Positions 33,201 to 45,211 are shown, counted from the first letter of the stretch. The stretch: 64,000 nucleotides of DNA from Adiantum capillus-veneris (GCA_014529385.2 CM043968.1:3374501-3438500); one strand, 5' to 3'. Numbers and translations are program-made. The notes: generated by a model not told the origin, from the letters alone.

Positions 33201-33765
33201 CTATGAACTTTGGTCTCTTCTATGGTAGAGATAATCAGCCATGCTTGCATGCATTTACAGATAGTGATTGGGCTGGTTGTTATGATACACGAGTGTCCAC
33301 TAGTGGCAATTGCTTTCTTCTTGGAAAATCATGCATATCATGGTTGAGTAAGAAGCAGCCAACTGTGGCCACATCCAGTTGTGACGTTGAGTACAGGGCA
33401 TCATTCACGACTACGGTGGAGTGTGTATGGCTCAGACATCTCTTGATGGATCTATGCATGAAGCCACATGAGTCTATGACCATTTTCAATAACAGTCAGA
33501 GTGCATTGGCAGTTGCGAAGAATCTAGTGTTTCATGCTCGCACAAAACACATTGAGGTGCATTATCACTATGTCAGAGAGCGGCTACATGCAGGAGATAT
33601 TGATTTGGCGTATGTACCTACACAAGACAATGTGGCAGACTTGTTCACCAAAGCTCTTCCAAGGGAAAAGTTTGAAGCTTTTCGCAAAGCTTTAGGCTTG
33701 TTATCATGTGGGGGCTTATCTGTCACCTCCCTGTACATGTTCACATCATTCACTCCAAGGGGGTT
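30291..33765 (+). pseudogene. Copia-1 zinc knuckle, protease, integrase, RT and RNase H
   Basis: After the frameshift come the knuckle CKYCRKSGHTIEEC (about 30310) and the protease site WYFDSGASKHI (about 30530). A run of eight G (30603-30610) shifts the frame again. The integrase zinc region has CEGCILGKMHH near 31050. The DDE core has D in QSDVCGPM, D in CTDRSGEY (31320) and E in QNGVAERKNRTL (31430). RT has WKVHQSDVITAFLNGDL, RLKQASRAWYEKM and LVLYVDDMLLTGS (32760-32800). RNase H has TDSDWAGC and a C terminus ADLFTKALPREKF. Stops lie at 32241, near 32342, at 32887 and 33122, with extra frame changes near 30800, 30930 and 32440. Confidence 0.9.
33753..33765 (+). other. Copia-1 polypurine tract region
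   Basis: CCAAGGGGGTTT lies immediately upstream of the 3' LTR start, the expected place for the plus-strand primer. Confidence 0.65.
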
Positions 33766-34066
33766 TGTTACACTCACGTGTCCCTCGGGTAGTTTTGATG
33801 TGAACCGTTTCCCTATACACGGGCACTTTTTACTCTAGTGCTAGCTAGAGGTTTTTTCCCCATGTAGCCATATATACACACTATATGCATGTCTGGTGGT
33901 ACGCAGTACTTAGGGAGACTCATATATTTCTCTCATACTCACACTTGAACTCTTCATAACAAAGTGAGGGAGCTTCAAGCTATCAAGCTTCTTGCTGTGT
34001 GTGTGTGTATCTACTGGTGTGTGTGCGCGCATCTATAGCTTCCCTCACTCCCTTCTTCACCCAACA
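33766..34066 (+). repeat. Copia-1 3' LTR, 301 bp
   Basis: It starts TGTTACACTCACG and ends CACCCAACA, followed by the duplication catag. It aligns along its full length with the 5' LTR. Confidence 0.95.
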
Positions 34067-34674
34067 CATAGAGGGTGAACTTAATTGATGGTAGCAACAT
34101 AAACATAGTACTTAATTAACTTTGCATGAACAATACTTTTGCAAGAGAGAGAGACTATTAGAGAACATGACAATAGTTGACGACCGGATTTACTTGGAGT
34201 CGGTCCCCCCTCCAAAAGGCATTTGTATTACGGATTCTCCTATCAAGAGAGACTTGATACAATACAATCTTTGTGTTCCTTGTGACCTATGTGATGCAAT
34301 GAAGATGGAAAGCTTCATGCATCACAAGCATAGAATAAACTTTGCAAAAAGCATTAACTATCCCAAGCCTCAGTCCCAAGGCCTCAAACACCTTCGAAGG
34401 TGGAGAGAGGTAGCGGGGAATGAGGGTAGGGAAGAGGAAGAAGAATCATTCATAGGAGAAAGAAATAGTTCCTCACTTATCATCACTCTTCTTGCTTAGC
34501 ATAGCATAGTAGCATAGTAATGAAGATGAAGAAGATGGCAAGATTAAGCATTGAAGCATGGCTCTTGGTTGAATTTGCTCCATAGCCAAGAGTGTTGGTG
34601 TAGGCTCTCCACTTCTCAACAAGCTTGGAGAAGGAGATGGATCTCTTGCACTTTGCACTCCACAAAATGATAAA

Positions 34675-34678
<4 letters not shown>

Positions 34679-34736
<58 letters not shown>

Positions 34737-34766
34737 GAGAGTATACCCCCCTCTCATGCTTGGTCC

Positions 34767-34814
<48 letters not shown>
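34679..34814. repeat. GT and CT microsatellites in the gypsy-2 3' LTR
   Basis: A GT tract of about 56 bp (34679-34735) and a CT tract of about 44 bp (34771-34814). The 5' LTR has the same two tracts, but its GT tract is only about 20 bp. Confidence 0.95.
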
Positions 34815-34816
<2 letters not shown>

Positions 34817-35291
34817 TTATTTTATTGTTTCATTTGGACACGTGTCCTCTTCTTCCTCTTTGAGAGAAAGAACTTAATTATTTATTTTTATGCATCTAAA
34901 TTCTCATTGGACCCCTTTAAAACCTATCCAATAGGATTCAAGCACATTATTAATGCCACATGTTAGAGAATCATTTGAACATGTGTCTTTTATGCTTCTT
35001 GTAAGGTCCCTCCCTAAACCCTAGAGCCATTCAGAAATTTTTCGGCTTAGAAAATAATTTAGAAAAAGTAAGACCGACAAAGAAGTTATACGAACAATGA
35101 GACTTTACTCCATAAGAAAAAGACACGGATATTTTGGATAAGAAATTACGTCGTCCCTATATTTTTCCAAAAAGATTAAGATTATTTTTATACTTCCTCG
35201 TGAAAATCCGCATGGGAACTGATCTAGATCGAGAATTAGGAGAAAAAGGGACTAACTTAATTGAAAGGAAAAGTTAAGAGATAAGAACTAA

Positions 35292-35448
35292 GAAGAAAAT
35301 TGGGGTCCAATAGCATTTGAGAAGAGAAATTGGGATCCAATAGCATTTGAGAAGAGAAATAGGGTCCAATAGCATTTGAGAAGAGAATTTGGGGTCCAAT
35401 AGGAATTGAGAGGAGAATTGGGGTCCAATAGGAATTGAGAAGAGAATT
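35292..35448. repeat. Tandem array, about 31-bp unit, five copies
   Basis: The units carry GGGTCCAATAG followed by a GAGAAGAGAA-like part. They differ at a few positions and lie just upstream of the TATA-like box, inside the presumed U3 region. Confidence 0.88.
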
Positions 35449-35463
35449 ACACACACCTTTTTC

Positions 35464-35473
35464 CTATATAAGC
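35464..35473 (+). promoter_or_regulatory. TATA-like box in the solo LTR
   Basis: CTATATAAGC lies 465 bp into the insertion, a reasonable place for an LTR promoter, which sets the + strand as the likely transcribed strand. This is a motif-only call. Confidence 0.5.
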
Positions 35474-35833
35474 ACCCCCTCTCCTTTGTATTTTGAGACA
35501 TATATTGCTAAGCTACTTGCATACTTGCTATGCTCAAGACTATGCTTAAGTAACTCAAGGTTTCCATTAAACCTTGCTCTTGCTCTCTCCCTCTCTTGAA
35601 GGCCAAACCCTCAACTCTCTTCCTCTCTTGAAGGCCAAAACCCTTGAGGGTTTTGTGAAGAAGCTCCTCTCTCCTTCCTCTTCACCCTAAATCCCTTCCT
35701 TCCTCCTTGAGCCTCACATCTCTTCAAGAAGGACTTCAACCCCACATCCCTCTTGCTTAGAGAAGGTAATCTTCATTTCTAATAGGTTTAATTAAATGTG
35801 TTTTAATACTAAAAAGGTTTATGTGCATCATTT

Positions 35834-36480
35834 TAGTTTTAAGCTTTAATGGAAACCTTGCAATTAGGGTAAGTGATAAGAGTATCTACGCATCATAAAG
35901 ATAAGCTTCAAAGGTAGGTTTGCATTCGTAAGCTAAGCTTTAATGGTAACTTTGCTCTTAGATGTAAGCTTTAACGATTACCTTGCATTTTTAGGTTTTA
36001 AGCTTTAATGGAAACCTTGCAATTAGGGTAAGTGATAAGAGTATCTATGCATCATAAAGCTAAGCTTCAAAGGTAGATTTGCATTCGTAAGCTAAGCTTT
36101 AATGGTAACTTTGCTCTTAGATGTAAGCTTTAGCGATTACCTTGCATTTTTAGATTTTAAGCTTTAATGGAAACCTTGCAATTAGGGTAAGTGATAAGAG
36201 TATCTACGCATCATAACGTTAAGCTTCAAAGGTAGATTTGTACTCGTAAGCTAAGATTTAATGGTAACTTTGCACTTAGAAGTAAGCTTTAGTGATTACC
36301 TTGCATTTTTAGGTTTTAAGCTTTAATGGAAACCTTGCAATTAGGGTAAGTGATAAGAGTATCTATGCATCATAAAGCTAAGCTTCAAAGGTAGATTTGC
36401 AGTCGTAAGCTAAGCTTTAATGGTAACTTTGCACTTAGATGTAAGCTTTAGTGACTACCTTGTATTTTAGGTTTAAGCTT
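35834..36480. repeat. Tandem array, 158-159-bp unit, four copies plus a partial
   Basis: TAGGTTTTAAGCTTTAATGG-type starts occur near 35834, 35992, 36151, 36310 and 36468, giving a very regular spacing. Units differ by few bases, so homogenisation or recent amplification is likely. Confidence 0.92.
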
Positions 36481-38168
36481 TAATGGAAAGCTCGAAAACT
36501 CATAAATTATAGGATGACCCTTCTAGCTTCCTAAAATGGAAAGCTACGTACCATAAGAAAAGAGTACTTGTCTAAGCTCGATAGAAGTAGTTCAATTTTT
36601 GGTATTGAAGAGTATTTCTAAAGTTTTCAATTTCAAGTTTGTTTGCAAATACGGGATGGGGGATAACTTCGCGGAATTGATCTTCGTGTTGTTTGAACCG
36701 AAAACTCTACAAGCTTCCATGGAGATGCCCCATGGATGGCAAAGGATTGCAAAAAAACCTGGGAATCGACAAAAACGGGGATTGAACTTAAAACGTTGGC
36801 ATTTCCGAAGAGACATTAACCATCAAATGCCTATGGCAAAAACTCGCTTGTATTTTTTAAATAAACTTGGCTGGTAGATAATTAATGAAAGTAGGAATTA
36901 AGGTTGATAAATGAATGAACCTGGAAATTACCAACTAGGAGTTAAAAAGAATCTCGAGAGGTGATAGGGATAGCCCATTGCAAAACATAGATTTAACTAG
37001 GAGTTTTGAAGATTGTTTGGAAATGACCGGGAACCAAGATGGATCTTCTTGGGGTCAATTTGATTAAAAGGCCGGCCCATTGAGAGGATTCTCTTGGGAA
37101 ACTTGTTGGAGATTGGCCCTTTTCGGTTAGGGCAGCGTAACCGGCAAGTTGTTATACCTAGGTCATTCATGTCCGAGGGATAAGGATGAATGGGTTTGTT
37201 TTATTTTTGCCCGGCCGGGTGAATTACCCGCGGTATCTTATTGGAAATCGGCCATAATCCGGGTATGGTCTGATGCCAATAGTTGGCTGAGAAGGTTATT
37301 TTCAGGGAGGATGATGTGAATTTTATTAAGAAAATTTGTTCGACTTGGTTGCTTAAAAAGGAACTGGAAAGGCTAGGAATATAGGGGCTATCCTGTGCAT
37401 CTATCACCAGATGGTGCTATACCTTTCGAAATAAAATTCTTAGGAAGGAATGATTAAATTACTTGATGAGCCTTTCCCAAACACATAATTCTGGGAATAT
37501 TGTGAAGGTGTTGCCATTTTGATGGCTGTAAGCGATTATCTTGGCCTGAATGGGGAGGCAAGATGAATTGGTTGAAACTAAATGTGTTGCATAATTAGTA
37601 ATAAAACTAGTTACAAGCTAATTATAGCAAATAAAGGAAAGAAAATGAATTAAAAGTTTCTAAATAAAGATCTGGTGGGAACAACCAGATGAATTTCCCT
37701 GAACGAGGGTATGCAACAAATTGCATGCTGCTTGTTGTTTAATGATGTCTGATAGACTGTTTTCTTCGTGATTTCGTAGTAGTTAAGTACTATCTCGGGA
37801 AGGGATTTTTATGAAATGGTTCGGTGGGTGGGCGGATCCGGAGGGTCAGATGGCCGGATGCTAATGTAAAAACTTTTATGTTAAACGCTAGGACTATGCG
37901 GGATAAAAATGGGTAATCGGGGACGAGCGAGACCAGGTAGGATTGCAAGATCCCTCTTCTTAGGGAAAAGTGATAACTGCCGTGCCTGCTTGTCAAGAAA
38001 AAGGGGTTATCACCATGAACCAAGGGAGAACAAGAAAGCAAGAGCAGATCCTCAAGTTAAAGATAAAGAGAATCAAGACTAAGGACCACGATTTTGGGTG
38101 CGGAAAGCTGTCAAGGACAGATTGATTATAAGAAGCAGATAGAATCATTGAATGAAGGGATGTACCCC

Positions 38169-38467
38169 CTTGGGTTGGCAATCGAGATAGGTCAGAGTTC
38201 TGTCTGAATGTCCGTCCCAAGTGGGAGGGATACCTGCAGATAGATCTACGTCATTTCCTGGAACGGTCTGGAGGACTGAGAGAGCTGAGTAGGGTCGAGT
38301 CTGGGTATGGCCCTCACATTGGGTTGGCATTTGAGATAGATCGGGGTCCTGTCTGAGTGTCGGTCCCAAGTGGGAGGGATACCTACAGATAGATCTACGT
38401 CATTCCCTGGAACGGTCTGGAGGACTAAGGGAGGTGAGTATGGTCGAGTCTGGGTATGGCCCTCACA
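38169..38467. repeat. Tandem duplication of about 149 bp at the LTR end
   Basis: The block from TTGGGTTGGCA (38170) to GGCCCTCACA recurs from 38318. The second copy forms the terminus of the insertion. Confidence 0.88.
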
Positions 38468-39539
38468 CTTCTTAAGTCATTTGGTTTGAATTGAATACTT
38501 CAAGGACTTAGTCAATCAAGCATGGTAATTGTTGATGCCTCTTGAGAGTTTATCTTTGAATTGAACACTTCAAAAACCTTAGTCATTTTAAGCATAAAAA
38601 TCACCTCAAGCTTTGGGCAAGGTTCCACAAACATTTTAAGCACTTTAGTTAGCAAGCCGACAAGCACCTCATGCTTGGGTAGGGTTCCCACCTTAAGGTC
38701 AGCCTTAGCTTCCCTAAGGTCAAAGGGCTTTTAAATACTAACTTTTGGAGGTCTTTAATGAAGCTAACCCTAAGGTCTTTTAAGCTCCATTAGATGCACG
38801 TTGCTCTTTGATAGACTATCTCCTTTTGGACCCCTATTGAGATGTAACCATCTCTCCTCTTGGTCCCTCATTGAGGTAAATGTAAAAGCACTTATCGCAC
38901 ATTTCTCTTTGGTATACCGTCTCCTTTTGGACCCCTATTGAGATGCAACCATTTCGTCTTTTGGTCTCCTGTTGAGATAGGTTTAGAAGCACATATCTAT
39001 ATCCTAACTCTTGTTCCCTTTTTATCTTTCCATATTAAATGATCAATTTAATATTAAAAAATCATTTGGTAAAGTTACATATTATATTTTATGACATTAC
39101 ATCTCTCTTGAAATCATAGTCGTCCTCGACTATGAGGTAGAGAAGATAAAGCCTAGTCATTAGTCCATGTTTCTTAGCGGGTAGAGGAGCCCTTTTTACC
39201 CTATGACATCATTTAAGAATGGATGACTAATCCATTTGGTGCTCGAGAGACTTAGTTGCTGCAAGCATGTCTATTCTGTAGTCCATATCATACTTCCAAG
39301 GTAGAGTGACAAGTTCTACTTGGTGTTTGAGAGACGTCATCACTACAAACATGATCCTAAGCATGCATACTTCTTAAATTTTGTGCAAAATAAAAGAAAG
39401 AGGAGTCGTCTTATAAGACAAAAACATTGTTCATTCAAAATGCATTTTCATTTGCTTACTCTAGTGTAGCATTGTAAGCATTGACGAGGTTCATATTATC
39501 CTTAAGCTAGGTTCCTTGCATCCATCTAGCATTCTTAAA

Positions 39540-39690
39540 AGGATAATTATTAAACTTAACACGATATCATTGGATAACGTTATCGTTTCTTAGTACCTTG
39601 TCTTCGTGTCAAAGAATCAATTAGGGATGCAACACCTCTTCTTGATCTTTGATCTCTTGTGGGTCCTCCATTATTGGTTCTTTTTGTGGC
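39540..39690 (-). pseudogene. Gypsy-2 chromodomain remnant
   Basis: On the minus strand, with two stops, the sequence reads DQEEVLHPxLILxHEDKVL followed by a VKFNNYPF-type segment and ARWMQG. This fits the end of a chromovirus integrase chromodomain, which in the family targets histone-marked chromatin. The usual aromatic cage cannot be assigned with certainty. Confidence 0.6.
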
Positions 39691-42375
39691 TCTGATCCTT
39701 TGTAAGACTTGAGTAGACTCACATGGTTAGCATTGTGAATGAGCCAATGGTTGGGCAACTTTAACTAATAAGCCATCTCATTGGTTGGCTTAAGAATTTT
39801 AAAAGAAAGGACCATAGTATCTTTTTACTAGTTTAGCACAATAATCTTGGTGGCTCGTAGGATTCTTGCCCGTAGTATGCCTTAGATGAGCCTTGAGAAA
39901 ATCTAGCAAGACCCAATCATTTTCCTTAAAGGCTAAGGCTCTTCTATGCTTATTAGCAGTAGCCCTTTTTGACTTTGCTTTGAGATGGATATAACCTCTT
40001 TAGTCTTCAAAGAAGATTCTTGTGAGTCTCGGCTATATTCACAAGTAGCAAAGATCTTCCCATATACTTGTAGTAAAGGACTTTTGGATATTTCCCCTTG
40101 AACCTCAAAAGGTGATTTTCCCATAGAAGTATGTACAATGACATTGTACACATACTTATAAGAGGTAGGTACTTCTCTCATTGAGAACGTTGATCCACTT
40201 CCATGACATGGGCTTTTAGTAGATTCAAGAAGCGTTAGATTAGTTATTTCACTTTGGTCATCCATTTGTGGATGATAGGCCGAAAGAGAAATTTGATCTA
40301 CTTCCTAGATTCTCAGAGAGACCCTTCTAGAAATTATTACTCATTTTAGGATCTTTGTCTGACACTAGGGATGTTGGCAAGCCATGATACTTGAAAATTT
40401 GAGATCTAAAGAGGGTTTCCATTTGATGTGCCTTAATAGTCTTTTTGACAAGCATAGAGTGTGCTTTCTTGCTAAGCCTGTTGACTAAAACAATCCAAGT
40501 TGCTTCCCTCGATCAATTTTCAATTTCTGGTATACCACGCATTTTGAAACATACTCTTGTATGTTTACTTTTCATGGTAGACCAACAGAAATACATTTCT
40601 ACTCCTCGAAGAGTAGATTAGGGAATCCCTCTTTGCCCCGCATAAGGAGAAGCATGGGATTCATACATGACTTTCTTATTGTATTGGTAACACTAGCCTA
40701 TTGCCGTTTGGAAGATAACCATCCTTCAAGGTGAATGGTTCTTTTTTTTTCTTCCATAATGCAAAGCCTATAATTCCCTACTTAACGTCTTGGTCAGTAG
40801 CATACTCATCTATCATAAAAGATAGATCATTGTGAGTTGCTATAGACACCACATTTACCCTTGGCCGTTTTGAAAGTGCATCGACCACTTGATTGTGCTT
40901 GCGAGCAATGTGAGCAATATGAAATTCCAATTGCGAAAGAAAATTTTTCCACCTCATTTGTTTGTCAAAGAGCTTGGTTTGCGTCATGAATTTCTTGAGG
41001 CTTTGTGATCCATTTGTAGGATGAATGAAGCCCCCAAGAGATAGTGCTTCCACATGTCTAGGGCATGTAGTATAGCTAAAGCTCTTTTTTGTATATGCCC
41101 AGGACCCATTCATCGGCATTGAGCCTTCGGCTCTCATATGCTATGCCATGCCCTTCTTGAAGCAGAACTACTTCAAGGCAATCACCACAAGCATTACATT
41201 GGACATCAAATGACTTTGAGAGATCCGGAAGCATAAGGATTGGTTGGGAGGTAATCTTCTCTTTGAGCTTTTCTAAAGCATTTTGTTCTTTAGCAGCCCA
41301 TGAGTACTTAACGTTCTTCCTTGTTAAGTCATGCAATGGTCCTGCTATTTGAGAGAATTTTGCTATGAAGCATCTGTAGTATGCACACCTACCAATAAAG
41401 CTTCTTAGCTCATGTAGATTCCTTGGATTAGGCCATGCTTTTATTACCTCCAACTTTGATGGATCCATACGGATACCATCTTGAGAGATGATGTGACCTG
41501 AATATTGAATCTCTTGTAGAAAAATTTAACTTTTCTTTTGATTAAGGAAAAGCTTATTCTCTCTCACAACTTGAAAGATTACCTGGAGGTGTCACTTGTA
41601 CTCCTCAAGAGAATTTGAGTGGCCTGAATATTTTTGTCCATCGTGAGTTTAAATGGGGCTGGAGAATTTTTCAGGCCAAAACTTGTAACTTATCAAATAG
41701 ATCTCCTACCCACGGTACAGGAAAATTTTTAATGTATAGTGATCCTATTTAGTGCTGTTTTTACATGTGATATGTGCCATTTTTCTTTTGCACTAAAAGT
41801 ACTTGTAAACAAAATGGAGAGGAGCTAGGCCTCACCATTCCTTTTTCCACCAATTCATGCATTTGCATAATGATCTTCTCTTGTCGAGATTGTGAAACTC
41901 AATAAGAAGGTAGAAGGTTTATTAGGCGATGAGCTTCCTAGTAGAAGCTCTATTGCATGGTCATCATCCCCTTGTTTTGAAGGTAGCTCACTAGGGATGT
42001 CATCGATGAAAACATCTTGGAATCCTTTAGGAAATTAGACAACTCTAATTCCTCTTGATTCCCTTTATTGTTACATGTGAAAACATTAGAATCATTTACA
42101 GATTCTCTAACAAAAATCATATACGCAAAATAGAGCTTTTCATTGACTTATCAAAAGCAAGCGTATTTATCAGGGATATGGTGTTCCTCGACTTGTTAGC
42201 ATCTATGTACATGCTCTTTTCCATGTAGGTGAAGTAGATTCCGCTTTCAGGGAACTTCATGTTGGCAGCCATGCGGTTGAACCATGGTGCCCCTATGATA
42301 ACATCCTCATGTTGGAGAGGAGAGATTAAAAAAAAAGTCTTCTTTGTCGACGTAGCTTTGGACTATGGGTTGACC
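39690..42375 (-). pseudogene. Gypsy-2 protease C-terminus to integrase (decayed)
   Basis: Reading leftward: protease pieces (YVDKEDFF, IIGAPWFNRMAA, 42360-42240). The ELELSNFL stretch lies at 42053-42030, with RT starting in the -1 frame ([11 protein letters not shown]). RT follows, then RNase H (MDPSKLEVIKAWPNPRNLHE at 41468, CNACGDCLEVVLL) and a worn integrase (41140-39900). RT has two internal losses compared with gypsy-1. One, after FDKLQ, removes about 125 bp; the second removes about 45 bp including the catalytic FFDD box. Numerous stops are present. The protease start and most of gag are also missing (junction near 42375). Confidence 0.85.
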
Positions 42376-42445
42376 GTTTCCTCTTGGGTTGAGTTGGTGA
42401 CAGCTTAGACCGCCGTCTTCGTGGAGCTACATCTTTAGAGGAACT

Positions 42446-42672
42446 TGTTACCATATACATGTGGTAGTGATGTGTGTGAACACACTAGGACCACCGGGGC
42501 ATTTTTTCCCTCTTTAGGAGGTTTTGTCCCCCGAGCATTGTATATACGCCCATCACTCTAGGGCTATCTATCTTTCCATTGCACACTAAGTAATACACTC
42601 TCTATTGTGTGCCTTGAGCTTCCTTCGTCTTCTCCAAGCTGTGTGTTTTTCTCTGCAACCCTAATTCCAACA
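42446..42672 (+). repeat. Copia-2 5' LTR, 227 bp
   Basis: It starts TGTTACCATATACATG and ends TAATTCCAACA. Confidence 0.95.
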
Positions 42673-42674
42673 AT

Positions 42675-42686
42675 TGGTATCAGAGC
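42675..42686 (+). other. Copia-2 primer-binding site (iMet tRNA)
   Basis: TGGTATCAGAGC exactly matches the common plant iMet primer site, two bases after the LTR. Confidence 0.93.
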
Positions 42687-43046
42687 AGGTCGACAAATAC
42701 ACGCAAACAGCTTGGAGAAGACGCCAACTGCTCCAATACACGCCTGCTGACTTTCTCCGATTTCAGTGAGCTTTGACGTTCGTTCGCAGGTCGATAAATA
42801 TTTCAGGAGTGCTCGTAGAGCTTAGGTCTGCTCAGAATTTTGATTTGGGCTCATTTCGGCCTCCGTTTCCACTACAGGCAGTACTGCACAGGCTATTTTG
42901 TCATTTTGTGCAGAATTTCTGTCAGTGCCGTTTTTTGCATAACAGGTACCTTATAGTCTTCTACGGTTTGTGCTATATAGCACGTGTTGTTCCCGCTACA
43001 ATTCTCCTATTTTCGAGCAGTTTTCACATCAGGTATAACATTTACC

Positions 43047-44582
43047 ATGGCTGACAACAACAACATAGATGTGTTCAAGATGTTTGCTGCTGAGGACAGG
43101 TTGGATGGGGACAATTACCCTATGTGGGCTTATATGATGCAACACGTACTTGTATCGAAGGGTGTCTGGAATATTGTGCAGGGCATTGATGTACGTCCTG
43201 GTTTTGAGGATGCAGGCGATGTTGAGGATGTTGCTGGTCTTGCTGCAAGGATTGCTGCTATTAGAGTTGTTTTGCCTATGATAGAACAAGCTCGTTGGGA
43301 TGTAAAGGATGCGCAGGCTCATGCATTGATTGCGTTGTCTGTGAAGCGCACCATTGTTCCTCACATCCGTTCATCAAAATTTGCAAAACAGGCTTGGGAT
43401 ATTCTAGAAGGTCTTTATGCAAGCCGCAATGAGGCTAAAATTGCTTTGCTGCGTAAAGAGCTGGAGTTGAAGATTATGCAAGAAGAAGATGATATGGACA
43501 CTTTCCTTGCTAGTGTCAAGGATATCAATGAGCAACTTATTTCTGTAGGTAAAGTCATTTCAGACAGTTCCCTTGTGCAGACTGTTCTTGATGCCTTACC
43601 AGATTCCTACCAAAGTTTTGCTAGTACTTGGAGACCGATGACCCAAGGAAATCCTGAAGTTGTCAAGTTTGATACATTATGCACAATGTTGTTGCAAGAG
43701 TCACTTTCTAGAAAAAACAGGACTAGGCAGCGTGCAGTTGAAGAGGCTTTTATTGCTTCTTAAAGAAAGGGTGGTAACAGTAATGTAGCCACTTCTTATG
43801 GTTCTGCTGCGAGTGGAAAAAATTCTGTTCCTAATGCTTCTGCTGGCAGCAATTCGTCTGGAAATTCTGGTGATAAGGGCAAAAAGAAGATGCGTTGCCA
43901 TTATTGTAAAGCTAATGATCACTTGATCAAGTCGTGTCCTAAGTTGAAGGCCAAAGAGGTTAAGAAGAAAGAGGGTGGTTCCACTGCAAATGCTGGTTCC
44001 ACTACAAATGCAGCTATTGTTGAGTCTTGTGTGAAAGGAGACTCTAATGGGTTGAAGCAATCTCCTCGTGCTTGGTATGAGAAAGCTGACACTCATTTGG
44101 TCAAACGAGGCTTTTGTAACAGTCCAACAGAAAGCACATTGTATGTAAAGCGTGAGGGCGATGTACTTCTCATTGTGGTTCTTTATGTAGATGATTTGCT
44201 GATCAGTGGACCAAATGAGAGACATATTGCTGAATTTAAGGCTGATTTGAATGCTACTTTCAAGATGAAAGATTTGGGGCTGTTGCATCATTACTTGGGT
44301 ATACAGTTTAAGCAGTGTGATGGTGGTATTGCCTTGTGTCAGAAAAGTTACATAGAGACATTGCTATGTAAGTTTGGACTTGAGGATTGCAAACCTATTG
44401 CCACTCCCATGGAAACAAGTTTGGAATTGCGTCTACATGATGCTGGTGATCCTGCTAATGTCACTCTTTACCAAACTGCTGTTGGCTGCCTCATTTATGT
44501 ATGCAGCACGAGGCCAGATATTCAATTTGCAGTCTCACAAGTCAGCAAATTTATGCATAGCCCAGGTTCTAAGCATTGGTAG
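43047..44582 (+). pseudogene. Copia-2 gag-RT/RNase H fusion, one frame with one stop
   Basis: The ATG at 43047 (MADNNNIDVFKMFAAEDRLD) opens a UBN2-type gag to TAA at 43761-43763. The same frame then continues through a Ser/Gly-rich linker and the knuckle CHYCKANDHLIKSC (about 43894) to SCVKGDSNG. It joins in frame to LKQSPRAWYEK of RT, then VVLYVDDLLISG (about 44190), the RT thumb and the RNase H lead-in STRPDIQFAVSQVSKF, up to TAG at 44580-44582. Protease, integrase and the RT fingers are gone. Apart from the TAA it would encode about 512 residues. YVDD is intact, but RT without fingers should not work. Confidence 0.9.
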
Positions 44583-45139
44583 GCTGTCAAGAGGATTTTC
44601 CACTACCTTAGTGGCACTTTACATCTTGGCTTGTTTTGTCCCAACGGGGGATCATTGCCGCCAGACTTACATGCTTTTTCAGACTCAGATTGGGCTGGTT
44701 GTTTTGACATGCGAGTGTCACAAGTGGTTTTTGTTTCATGCTTGGCAGTTCATGTATATCATGGTTGAGCAAGAAGCAACCTACTATGGCCACTTTGAGT
44801 TGTGAGGTTGAGTACAGGGTAGTCTTCACAGCTACGGTTGAGTGTGTATGGCTCAGACGCCTTATGGCTGATTTGGGTGTTGGACAGGACACTGCCAACA
44901 CTATCCACACTGACAGTCAGAGTGCATTGGCAGTTGCGAGGAAACCAGTTTTTCATGCTTGCACAAAGCACATTGAGGTGCATTAACACTATGTCAGGGA
45001 GAGGCTCGCAGAAGAGCTTAGCTTGGCTTATGTGCCAACACAAAACAACCTTGCAGATCTTTTCACAAAGACATTGTCTCGTGAGAAGATTGAAGCTTTC
45101 CGCAAAGCTTTGGGCTTACTCCCCTTTGTGGAATGATCA
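44583..45139 (+). pseudogene. Copia-2 RNase H remnant
   Basis: The gag-RT frame resumes after TAG with FSDSDWAGCFD near 44690. A frameshift near 44730 moves to the frame with SCISWLSKKQPTMATLSCEV, TVECVWLRRLMADLG and HTDSQSALAVARKP, then TAA at 44984 and ADLFTKTLSREKIEAFRKAL. The acidic residues of RNase H (D, E in CEVEYR, D in HTDS) are still visible. Confidence 0.85.
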
Positions 45140-45201
45140 TGTCCTCAGGGCATGGCACTTCCCTTTACTTATTTTCCATCTCTCTTTCACCGCATCACTC
45201 C

Positions 45202-45211
45202 AGGGGGGATT
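45202..45211 (+). other. Copia-2 polypurine tract region
   Basis: AGGGGGGATT lies directly upstream of the 3' LTR. Confidence 0.65.

Larger units (their letters stand above)
28878..34066 (+). mobile_element. Copia-1: Ty1/copia retrotransposon, 5189 bp, inserted in the gypsy-2 LTR
   Basis: It has LTRs at 28878-29180 and 33766-34066, an identical 5-bp target duplication catag (28873-28877 and 34067-34071), a Met-tRNA primer site, gag, protease, integrase, RT and RNase H in copia order, and a purine tract before the 3' LTR. By eye the LTRs differ at roughly 17-20 of 300 sites (near 6%). Coding lesions make it inactive. Confidence 0.95.
35000..38467. mobile_element. 3468-bp solo-LTR-like insertion in the gypsy-2 LTR
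   Basis: The + strand starts TGTAAGGTCCC and ends CCTCACA, with identical 5-bp flanks cttct (34995-34999, 38468-38472). The uninterrupted site is seen in the 5' LTR near 47100. TG...CA ends plus a 5-bp duplication, no ORF of note, no internal terminal repeat and a TATA-like CTATATAAGC at 35464 fit a large solo LTR. A non-autonomous LTR element with lost ends is less likely. It has three tandem arrays. Confidence 0.82.
28791..39096 (-). repeat. Gypsy-2 3' LTR, split by two insertions
   Basis: LTR pieces are 28791-28877, 34067-34999 and 38468-39096, in order colinear with the 5' LTR at 46137-47710. The + strand begins TGTAATG and ends ATGACA, that is TG...CA on the coding strand. Minus the insertions and their duplications it is about 1.64 kb. 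It contains a GT tract (34679-34735) and a CT tract (34771-34814). Confidence 0.88.
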
